DNA of 12,465 bases from Deltaproteobacteria bacterium (lineage in GTDB: Bacteria > Myxococcota > Myxococcia > Myxococcales > Myxococcaceae): assembly GCA_016875515.1 (NCBI GenBank), contig VGRA01000029.1:1-12465 (forward strand), read 5' to 3'. Under the pieces are notes generated by a model. The model did no database searches and was not told the DNA's origin. It was given only the letters and a program-made list of their open reading frames with translations. A program made the position numbers and the translations under genes. Below, one piece after another: positions 5,064 to 12,465 of this stretch. Each line of letters starts with the position of its first letter. Position 1 is the stretch's first letter.

Positions 5064-8000
5064 CTACCGCTTGATCTCCACGTTGGTCCCCAGCGCGGCG
5101 CGCAAGGCAGGGAGATCCTCGGAGAGGGAGAAGACGAGCAGGTCGCGGACCTTCACCCGCGGCGCCACCCGCACCGCCCCTCCGGACTCGGTCATCACCA
5201 CGCGCTTGACCGTCTCCAGCTCCCCGCAGGCGAGCAGGCCGGCGCGGACCGCCGTCAACTCCACCGCCTCCAGGTAGTTGCGGACGTCGTTGGGCGCGGC
5301 CACGCGGAGGTAGTCCTGCACCAGCCGCGAGACGGCGGCGCGCCCCGCCTCCGTGAGGAGCCGGTCCAGGTTGCGCCGCTCGGCGTCCAGCGCGCGCGGC
5401 TCCGCGGTGAAGTGGAAGCGGAAGCTGGCCGCCCCCAGCGCAATGGCCGCCTGCAGCACCGTCTCCAGCCGGTCCGGCCCCAGTCGCACCCCCAGCGCCA
5501 GCTCCGGGCGGAGCAGCGCCAGCGAGCGCCCCAGGTGGTACGCGGTCTCCTTCTGCGGGAGCTCCCCGAAGAAGCGCCCGCCCACCTTCACCGCGAACGG
5601 CCAGGTGTTGCAGGCCTCCACCAGCACCTGGAGATCCGGCGCGGGCTCAGGAGACTGCACCCGGCGGGCGAGCCGCTCGCGGGTGGCCACCAGGAACGGC
5701 GAGTACAGCTCCACCGACTCCAGCCCGAACAGCCGCGTCACCTCGCGGAACTGGCTGACCTGGAACTCCTGGGCCGCCTGCACGTCCACCCGGTGCCGCT
5801 TCTGCAATCCATGCTTCTCCAGCGGCACGGCCCAGCCGGCCCCCACCTGCTCGTGGAGCAGCGCCAGCAGCTCCGCCAGCGGCCCGCGCAGCCTTGGGTG
5901 GAACAGGTGCGCCTGCCAGAGCCGGTCCGTCAGCGTCCCCCTCGCCGCGGAGCGCTTGCGGGCCCACGGCCCCAGCTTGGCGAGGATCTCCTTCTCCCCG
6001 GGACCGCCCTCCCCGAGCAGTTCCGTGACCGCCTGCGCGGCGAGCCACGCGCCGTCGTAGTCCTTGCGCCGGGCGGCCAGCTCCGCCAGGGCCGAGGCCA
6101 CCTTGCCGGGCTGCTCGGCGTGGGGCAGCGCGCGCCGGTATGCCGCCACCGCCCGCTCCTCCTCGCCGGGGCGGGCAGCGGCCAGCTCCGCGAACGTGAG
6201 CTGCGCGGAGACGTCCTCCGGTAGCCCGGTGCTGACCACCTGGTACGCCATGAAGGCCCCCTGCGGGTTCTTGAGCACGTGCAGGTAGAGATCCCCCAGC
6301 GCCCGCCACATGGCCATGCGGGGCCCGTGCGTCTCCGGCCCCTTGGGGAACCGCTGCAGCATCCGGGCGTAGTTGTCCTCCAGGAGCCTCCACTGGTTGG
6401 CGCCCGCCAGCACCTGCTCCACGGCCGCGAACGCCTCGACGAAGCGGTGGTCCAGGTCCAGCGCGGCGTTGAAGGCGCGCAGCGCCCCCTCCAGGTCCTT
6501 CACGTCGTCCCGCAGCACCTCGCCGAGCGCCAGGTACGTGCGCTTCATCCGCGCCGCATCTGCGCGCACCGCCGGCTGAACGAGCAGCCGCTCCAGCACC
6601 TCCACCGCGCGCGCCCCCTGGCGGGTGGCCCGGAAGAGCGAGAGCAGGGACTCGAGCAGCGGGAGATCGTCCGGGTGGATCTTCGACGCGCCGGAGAGCG
6701 CGTCGATGGCAAGGAATGGATCCTTCAGCTGCTCGCGGGCGAGCGTGCCGAGGCGCACGAGGACGTCGAAGCGGGCGTCTCCCTCCACCACGCGGGCCAG
6801 CGCTTGCAGCGCCTCCGCGGCGCGGTCCGCGCGCCCGGCCGCCTCGTGCAGCCCCGCCAGCGCGCGCAGGGACGGCTCGTGGCCGGGATCCAGCGCGAGC
6901 GCCTTCTCGTAGTGATTGAGGGCCCGCTCCACCTGCTGCGCCTTGAGCAGCAGGTCCGCGATGGAGGCGTACAGCTCCACCACCTCCAGGTCGGTCAGTT
7001 CCTCGCGGTGGTGCAGGAGCATTCCCTGCAGCACCTTGAGCGCGTCCTCGTGCCGCCCGGCCCGCCCGAGCAGGCCGCCCAGGCTCTCCAGCACCGGCAG
7101 GTAGGTGCCGTCCAACTGCCACGCCTGCTCGTACGCGGACAGGGCCTTGTCCTGCTTGCCCAGCCTCTCCGCCGCGTAGCCCAGCCGGTAGTACTGCCGG
7201 GACAGCGCGCGCGCCGCCTCCTCGCCCTTCCCGGCAGCCGACGCGGCGCCCTGCCGCACCACCACGTCCAGCAGCGGCTCCGCCGCCGCCCAGTCCTCCT
7301 CAGCCACGCGCCGGTCTGCCAGCACCTGCGCCGCCTCCGCCGCGTCCGGCTGGATGCGCAGGGCCGCCTCGTACCAGGGCAGCGCCGCCGCCTCGTCCTG
7401 CTTCTTCTCCCGGAGGAACCGCGCCACCTCCAGCATGGCGGCCGCGCGCGCCGCGGGGTCCTCGGTGTGGTTGGCCTCGCGCACCAGCGCCTGTTCGTAC
7501 CCGGCCAGGTCCCCGGACGCCTCGTGCAATTGCTTGAGCGCGCGGATGGACGGGAGGTAGCCCGGGTCCTTCCCCAGCGCCGCCTCGTAGGCGAGCACCG
7601 CGCCCACCCGGTCCTGCAACATCTCCTGGTGGATGCGCCCCACGCGGTGGTGGATCTCCACCGCCTCGGCGAGCAGGGCCACCCCGGCCTCGCGCCGCAT
7701 CATGTCCAGCGCGTCCCCCCAGTTGCCGGTCCGCTCGTAGAGCGAGCCCAGCGCCCCCAGCGCCGGGCGGCAGTGGGCGTCTGCTGCCAGCGCCGCGGCG
7801 TAGGCGTCCGCGGCCCGGTCCGGGTGGCGCAGCTGCTCGCGGCACACCTCGCCCAGCTCGCAGTACAGCGCCGCCTTCTCCGCCGGCGCGGTGGCCGCCT
7901 GCGCGTGGCGCTGGAGCACCGCCGCGAGCGACTCGAACTGTCCCGCCTGCCGCCGCATCCGGGACAGGGCCTTCAGCGCCGGGACGTTGCCCGGCTCCAG

Positions 8001-11000
8001 CTCCAGCACCCGTTCCAGCGTGGCGTCTGCCGCCACCGGGTTCTCCAGGCGGGCCTCGTGCAGCTCTGCGCACTTGAACAGCAGCCCCACCCGCGCCCGT
8101 TCGTCCTGGGCCATGGCCGCCTGCCGCTCGTACAGCTCCAGCAGCTCCGCCGGCCGGTCCATGCGCAGGAGCAGCCGCTCCAGCGCCGCCAGCGCGTCCC
8201 GGCTCACCGGCTCCAGGTCCAGCGCCTTTCGGTAGGCGGCGAGCGCCGCCCCGTCGTCCTGCAGCTCGCGCTCCTGAAGCTGGGCCAGCTGCAGCTGCAG
8301 CGCCCCCTGCTCGGCCGGCGCTCCGCAGAGATCCCGCGCCCGCTCCAGCAGCACCGCCACCTCCGCCAGGCGCCCCAGGCGCCGGTAGAGGCCCGTCAGC
8401 AGGTCCAGCGTGGGGCGGTCTGCCTCCAGCCCGAGCGCCCGCTGCAGCGCCCCCACCGCCTCGTCCGGGGAGGAGAGCTGCTGCTCGTACACCGCCGCCA
8501 GGTGGCGCAGCAGGTCCTTGCGCGCGTCCAGCGAGGGGGCCGTGGAGACCTTCTGCTCGAGCACCTGCGCCAGCTCCCGCACGCGGCCGCGCCGCCGGAA
8601 CAGTTCCGCAAGCTCGTCCAACACCTCCGAGTTGGCCGGGTCGAAGTCCAGCACCTGCCGAAGCGCGGCCTCGGCCGCCGCCGCGTCGTTCAGCTTCTGG
8701 TCCTGCACGCGGGCGAGCACCCGGTACAGCCGCTCCACCAGCGGCCCGCGCGGCAGCGACTCGGCCAGCGCCTCGTACACCGCGGCCAGCTCGTCGTGGC
8801 TGCGCGTCTCGTCCGCCAGGCGCTCCACCTCAGCGCGCACCTCGGCGTCCTCGGGGCGCAGCTGCAGCGCGCGCATCATGCTCATGAAGGAGAGCTGCTT
8901 CTGGCCCAGCTTCTGCTCCTGCACCCGCGCCATCTGCTGCAGGCTGGCCACCTTCTCCTCTTCCGTGACGAGGTGGGTGAGGAAGCCGTCCTTCACCTGC
9001 GTCCAGGCGCGCCAGTCCCCCAGCTGCTCGAACAGGGCGCAGGCCTGCTCGTAGGCGGCCCGGTTGGCCGGGTCGAGCTCCAGCACCCGGTGGTACACGG
9101 CCCCCGCGTGCTCCGGCTTGCCGATGTCGTCCCGCCACAGGGCCACCACGTCGAACAGGGTGCGGACCGCCTGCCCAGTGTCACCGGCCGCGAGCTCCGC
9201 CTCGCTCCGCAGCGTCAACGTGCGCACCGCGTCTGCCAGCGCCTTCAGCTTGCGGAAGACCGCGATCACCCGGTCCAGGTCCGCAGGCACGTGCGGCTCC
9301 ACCTCCAGCGCACGCCGCCCGGACTCCAGCGCCTCCTCGCGCCGGCCGGCCACGGCCAGCACTTCGGCCAGTCGGATGCGCAGCGCCTTCACCCCCGCCG
9401 GGGTCTCCTCCAGGGGCAGGAGCTTGCGCAGGGTGGAGGACAGGTCGTCGTTCCATCCCAGTTCCGCGTAGAGCCCGGCGAGCGCCTCCAGCGCGGGGCG
9501 GTGGCGCGGCTCGCGCTCCAGGGCCGCCTTGAAGGCGGCCACCGCCTCCTCCTTCTCCCCCGTGAGCTGCCAGAGCACACGGCCCAGCCGCTCGTTGAGG
9601 CGGAGCAGTTCCCGCGGATCCAGCGTCTGCGTGATGCGGGTGCGGAGCAGCCCCTTCAGCTCCGGGTGGCGGCCGGACTTCTCGTAGATGGTCTCCAGCG
9701 CGGCGAAGGCCTGCTCGTTGCGCGGGTTCTTCCGCAGGAGGTCCAGGTAGATCTCCACGGACCGGTCCACGTCCGAGAGCGAGTCCGCGGACACCTCCGC
9801 CATCCGGGCCAGCACGCGGTCCTTCTCCACCCCGGTGACGATCCCCTCCTGCAGCTTCAGGACCTCGTACAGCTTCTTGGTGGCGCCGGCCTGCGCGTAG
9901 ATGGACTCGAGCAGTCGCGCCGAGGCCAGGTGGCGCCCGTCCAGCTGGAGGATCTCCTCGTAGGCCGCGGCGGCCCGGTCCGGGCTGCCCAGCACCCCCT
10001 CCGCCAGCTGCCCCAGGCGGAACAGCAGCCCCACCTTCTCCTGCCGGTCTGCCGTGCCTTCGGCGAGCGACTCGAGCACCGAGGCCAGCTCCGCCGGGCG
10101 GTCCAGCTTGTTGTAGAGCCGGTCCAGCACCGGCAGCGCGCGGCTGGCGGCGCGGGGATCCAGCGTGCGCGCCTTCTCCAACCACTGCACCGCCCGGGCC
10201 GGCTCGTCCAGCCGCTGGTCCAGCAGCTGCCCCAGCTTCACGCACACCTCGGCCGCCTCGGTGGACTCCGCCACGCGCGGCAGCTCCTGCTCGTACGCCT
10301 CCACCAGTTCGTCCCAGGCCTTGGCCGCGTCCGCCAGCCCCTCCAGCCGGCGGCGGAGAGCCGGATCATTGGGGTCCTCCTTGAACGCGCGGTACAGCGC
10401 CAGGAAGGCGAGCTCCGGCTCGTCCTGGAGATCCCGCAGCCGGGCCAGCTCCTGCAGAAGCCCCTTGCGCTCCTGCGCGGTGTCCGCCACCGCGGCGCGC
10501 GCGTCCAGCACCGCGGCGAGCTTCCCGTGCTCGCCCCGGCGCCGCAGCCCGGTGAGCAGCAGTTCCACAGCCTCGCGGTTGTGGGGCTCCTTCTGGCAGA
10601 GCACCTCCAGCCGCTGCAGCGCAGCGGCATGGTCCGGATCGGCCGCCAGGACCTCCGCGTACAGCTGCAGCGCCCCGGCGCGGTCCAGCAGCTTCGACTC
10701 GCGCACGGACGCCAGGCGGTAGCGCAGCTCCGCGAGCAACTCCGGCTCCGCGGCGGGCACGTGGGCCAGCAGCTGGATGCGGCGTGCGAGCACGTCTGCC
10801 AGCTCCGGCCAGCGCTCGAGCCGCAGCGAGAGGCCGTCCATCCGCTCCAGCGTGGTGGGGGCGTCCGGGTGCAGCTCCAGCACCCGGCGGAAGGTGGCGA
10901 GCGCCCCGGGGGCGTCCCGCAGCTCCTCCTCCTGCAGCACGGCCATCTGGAACAGCAGCGTGGCGCGGTCATCCGGCGCCTCGGCCCGGGCCAGCTGCCG

Positions 11001-12465
11001 CTTGAGCACCTCCATCAACTCCGCAGCCCGTCCACCCTGTGCGTACAGCTTGGTGACCGCCCCGAGCGCCTCGGAGTCCAGCGGCGCCAGCTCCAACACC
11101 CGGGCAAAGCCCTTGAGCGCCTCCTCCGGGTTGCCCAGCTTCAGCTGCAGCCGCCCCAGGGCGCGTTGGGTGGCCACGCGCGCGGCGTCCGCGCTCACCC
11201 GCGAGAGCAGCTCCCCGAGCAGCTGCGCAAGCTCCTCCTCCGCCCCGGCCGCCCCTGCCGTGCGGGTGCAGAGCTCCAGCGCCCGGGAGTCCTCGGGCTG
11301 CTCGCGCAGCGCGCGCATGGCGGCGAGGAGCGCGGACTCCGGGTTCTCCAGCGCGCCGGCGAACAGCTCCGCCACGCGGCACAGCAGCGCCGCGCGCTCG
11401 GCCGGCGTGGACGCGGTGGCCGCGCGGGACTCCAGCACCTGCACCAGCTTCAGGTGGTCCCCGCCCGTCTGGAAGATGGGCTCCAGCGCTGCCGCCGCCT
11501 CGCCGCGCAAGGGGCTGTCGGACCGGGCCAGCTCCTCCAGCGCCCCCACCGCGGACGGGTGGTTGGGCCGGGCGCGCAGCACCTGGTCGTACAGCTGCAG
11601 CGCTCCGCGCGCGTCCCCGAGCCGCCCCGCCTTGAGCCGCCCCAGCCGCACGCGCAGTTCCAGCGCTTCCTCCTTCTGGCCGCGCCCGTCCAGCAGCTCC
11701 ACCTCGCGCTGAAGCAGGTCTGCCGCCTCCGCGTGGCGGTCCAACTCCACCAAGGCGCGGGAGAGCGCCTTGAGCGCCGTGGGCTCCTCAAGGGAGACGG
11801 CCAGGATGGCCTCGTAGCAACGGGCCGCGAGCGGCTTGTCCGCCAGCGTCTCTTCGGCGAGCGCCCCCAGTTCGTACAGCAGCGTCACCTTCTCCCGCAC
11901 CGCGGTGGCGCGCTGGGCCTGCCGCCACAGCACGTCCCCCAGCCCGCGCACGTCGTGGGTGCGGCGGTACAGCTGCGCAAGGGCGTCCAAAGCCGAGCCG
12001 TCTGCCGGCTCCAAGCGGGCCACCTCCGCCCAGGCCTTGATGGCGGCCGCCGGGTGGTCCAGCCGCTCGGCGTACAGCGCCCCGAGCCGCCGCCACAGCT
12101 CCAGCACCGCCCCCTGCGCGAGCCCCCCGCGCTCCAGCGCGTCCTCGTACGCCGCGGCCAGCTCCTCGTAGCCGTTGACCGCGGCGGCGAGCCGCTCCAG
12201 CTCGGCGCGCGCGGCGGGATCCCCCGACTTCGCGCCGAACACGCGCAACTGCGCCGCGAAGGCCTGCCCCATCTGCCCCAGCCCGGAGCGCAGGCCAGCC
12301 ACCTGCTCGAGCAGTGCCGGCTGCGCCTCGCGGGGCGCGTCCTGCAGCCGCAGCTCCAGCAACTCCACGCGCTTCTGGTCGTCCCTGCGCGCCGCGTACG
12401 CGGGCTCGAGCAGCCGGGCCGCTTCCGCGCGCGCGGTGGTCTCCTGCAGCAGCAGTTCCAGGCCG
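5064..12465 (-). CDS. gltI: Giant TPR scaffold protein, GltI-like, 5' end outside window
   Basis: The last 2,466 residues of a protein whose frame is open to the right edge; the true start lies beyond it, so the GTG at 12368 is not the start. Most of it (DNA about 6000-12180) is an uninterrupted alpha-solenoid of tetratricopeptide-like units such as DRAADAYAAALAADAHCRPA, repeating in modules of about 70-75 residues. I count about 27. No signal peptide, membrane helix or catalytic motif is visible, so it is probably a cytoplasmic scaffold. The last roughly 307 residues (DNA 5067-5987) are not TPR. They form a conserved-looking globular domain with WPFAVKVGGRFFGELP, SFRFHF and TAVRAGLLACGELE motifs, which I recall at the ends of other large myxobacterial TPR proteins. 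In M. xanthus, gltI is a very large TPR gene next to gltJ in the Glt cluster, and the same order here supports that name. Another giant TPR protein of unrelated role is the main alternative. Confidence 0.75.
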   Translation of the reverse strand, partial: GLELLLQETTARAEAARLLEPAYAARRDDQKRVELLELRLQDAPREAQPALLEQVAGLRSGLGQMGQAFAAQLRVFGAKSGDPAARAELERLAAAVNGYEELAAAYEDALERGGLAQGAVLELWRRLGALYAERLDHPAAAIKAWAEVARLEPADGSALDALAQLYRRTHDVRGLGDVLWRQAQRATAVREKVTLLYELGALAEETLADKPLAARCYEAILAVSLEEPTALKALSRALVELDRHAEAADLLQREVELLDGRGQKEEALELRVRLGRLKAGRLGDARGALQLYDQVLRARPNHPSAVGALEELARSDSPLRGEAAAALEPIFQTGGDHLKLVQVLESRAATASTPAERAALLCRVAELFAGALENPESALLAAMRALREQPEDSRALELCTRTAGAAGAEEELAQLLGELLSRVSADAARVATQRALGRLQLKLGNPEEALKGFARVLELAPLDSEALGAVTKLYAQGGRAAELMEVLKRQLARAEAPDDRATLLFQMAVLQEEELRDAPGALATFRRVLELHPDAPTTLERMDGLSLRLERWPELADVLARRIQLLAHVPAAEPELLAELRYRLASVRESKLLDRAGALQLYAEVLAADPDHAAALQRLEVLCQKEPHNREAVELLLTGLRRRGEHGKLAAVLDARAAVADTAQERKGLLQELARLRDLQDEPELAFLALYRAFKEDPNDPALRRRLEGLADAAKAWDELVEAYEQELPRVAESTEAAEVCVKLGQLLDQRLDEPARAVQWLEKARTLDPRAASRALPVLDRLYNKLDRPAELASVLESLAEGTADRQEKVGLLFRLGQLAEGVLGSPDRAAAAYEEILQLDGRHLASARLLESIYAQAGATKKLYEVLKLQEGIVTGVEKDRVLARMAEVSADSLSDVDRSVEIYLDLLRKNPRNEQAFAALETIYEKSGRHPELKGLLRTRITQTLDPRELLRLNERLGRVLWQLTGEKEEAVAAFKAALEREPRHRPALEALAGLYAELGWNDDLSSTLRKLLPLEETPAGVKALRIRLAEVLAVAGRREEALESGRRALEVEPHVPADLDRVIAVFRKLKALADAVRTLTLRSEAELAAGDTGQAVRTLFDVVALWRDDIGKPEHAGAVYHRVLELDPANRAAYEQACALFEQLGDWRAWTQVKDGFLTHLVTEEEKVASLQQMARVQEQKLGQKQLSFMSMMRALQLRPEDAEVRAEVERLADETRSHDELAAVYEALAESLPRGPLVERLYRVLARVQDQKLNDAAAAEAALRQVLDFDPANSEVLDELAELFRRRGRVRELAQVLEQKVSTAPSLDARKDLLRHLAAVYEQQLSSPDEAVGALQRALGLEADRPTLDLLTGLYRRLGRLAEVAVLLERARDLCGAPAEQGALQLQLAQLQERELQDDGAALAAYRKALDLEPVSRDALAALERLLLRMDRPAELLELYERQAAMAQDERARVGLLFKCAELHEARLENPVAADATLERVLELEPGNVPALKALSRMRRQAGQFESLAAVLQRHAQAATAPAEKAALYCELGEVCREQLRHPDRAADAYAAALAADAHCRPALGALGSLYERTGNWGDALDMMRREAGVALLAEAVEIHHRVGRIHQEMLQDRVGAVLAYEAALGKDPGYLPSIRALKQLHEASGDLAGYEQALVREANHTEDPAARAAAMLEVARFLREKKQDEAAALPWYEAALRIQPDAAEAAQVLADRRVAEEDWAAAEPLLDVVVRQGAASAAGKGEEAARALSRQYYRLGYAAERLGKQDKALSAYEQAWQLDGTYLPVLESLGGLLGRAGRHEDALKVLQGMLLHHREELTDLEVVELYASIADLLLKAQQVERALNHYEKALALDPGHEPSLRALAGLHEAAGRADRAAEALQALARVVEGDARFDVLVRLGTLAREQLKDPFLAIDALSGASKIHPDDLPLLESLLSLFRATRQGARAVEVLERLLVQPAVRADAARMKRTYLALGEVLRDDVKDLEGALRAFNAALDLDHRFVEAFAAVEQVLAGANQWRLLEDNYARMLQRFPKGPETHGPRMAMWRALGDLYLHVLKNPQGAFMAYQVVSTGLPEDVSAQLTFAELAAARPGEEERAVAAYRRALPHAEQPGKVASALAELAARRKDYDGAWLAAQAVTELLGEGGPGEKEILAKLGPWARKRSAARGTLTDRLWQAHLFHPRLRGPLAELLALLHEQVGAGWAVPLEKHGLQKRHRVDVQAAQEFQVSQFREVTRLFGLESVELYSPFLVATRERLARRVQSPEPAPDLQVLVEACNTWPFAVKVGGRFFGELPQKETAYHLGRSLALLRPELALGVRLGPDRLETVLQAAIALGAASFRFHFTAEPRALDAERRNLDRLLTEAGRAAVSRLVQDYLRVAAPNDVRNYLEAVELTAVRAGLLACGELETVKRVVMTESGGAVRVAPRVKVRDLLVFSLSEDLPALRAALGTNVEIKR
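6000..12180 (-). repeat. Tandem array of about 27 TPR-containing modules (70-75 residues each)
   Basis: Each module consists of a helical pair of the form LL..lg.l.e..l.d (for example LLFKCAELHEARLENPVAAD), a TPR-like pair (A..aY..vL.ldP....AL..L..ly), and a linker helix (.eL..vLe.q...a....). The count is by eye from the recurring A...Y..(A/V)L...P cores. Some modules are degenerate, lacking the central Tyr or the Pro. The DNA itself has diverged between modules, so this is an old protein-level expansion, not a recent nucleotide duplication. Confidence 0.8.

Noticed and set aside
5004..6224. 406-codon plus-strand open frame opposite the TPR gene C-terminus
   Set aside because: Its composition is typical of an antisense shadow (Arg, His, Gln and Leu-rich) and it has no ribosome-binding site or motif. 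The minus strand encodes a coherent domain.
10777..11712. 311-codon plus-strand open frame, Ser/Arg-rich
   Set aside because: It lies fully opposite regular TPR modules. Ser/Arg/Ala-rich antisense translations recur along the whole TPR gene and come from its codon bias.

Overview
The window is very GC-rich, with G or C at almost every third codon position. Its gene set is typical of a gliding myxobacterium (Myxococcota, suborder Cystobacterineae; the genus cannot be fixed from this sequence). I did not compute base composition. Identities rest on reading motifs by eye and on remembered family features.

Right-hand 80% (about 1536-12465, all minus strand): a head-to-tail block of three genes. 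Transcription order is (i) the 3' part of a giant tetratricopeptide-repeat gene that runs off the right edge, (ii) a trans-envelope protein with an N-terminal zinc ribbon, a GYF domain, one membrane helix, a Pro/Ala/Lys/Glu-rich periplasmic arm and a TonB-like AgmX/PglI C-terminal domain, and (iii) a 368-residue protein that I place in the myxobacterial TIGR04552-type family. Genes (i) and (ii) match the gltI-gltJ (agmX) end of the Agl-Glt gliding-motility cluster of Myxococcus xanthus in architecture and order. GltJ links the cytoplasmic polarity switch to the envelope-spanning motility machine. GltI is a very large TPR scaffold.

The most interesting observation is in gene (iii). Its C-terminal half shows a motif series like the RelA/SpoT (alarmone synthetase) nucleotidyltransferase fold. 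Both acidic catalytic positions appear retained, but the usual guanine-stacking Tyr region is altered. A divergent nucleotidyltransferase directly behind gltJ could tie a nucleotide signal to gliding; that is inference.

Left-hand 1.5 kb: a small plus-strand XRE-family repressor-like gene converges on the motility block and diverges from two small minus-strand lipoprotein-like genes. The intergenic space holds a perfect 13-bp dyad that is a candidate operator. The leftmost lipoprotein gene runs off the window and appears frameshifted, because coding character moves between frames. No tRNA, rRNA, CRISPR array or insertion sequence is visible, and there is no gene-free stretch longer than about 150 bases. 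The long plus-strand open frames opposite the motility genes are composition shadows.
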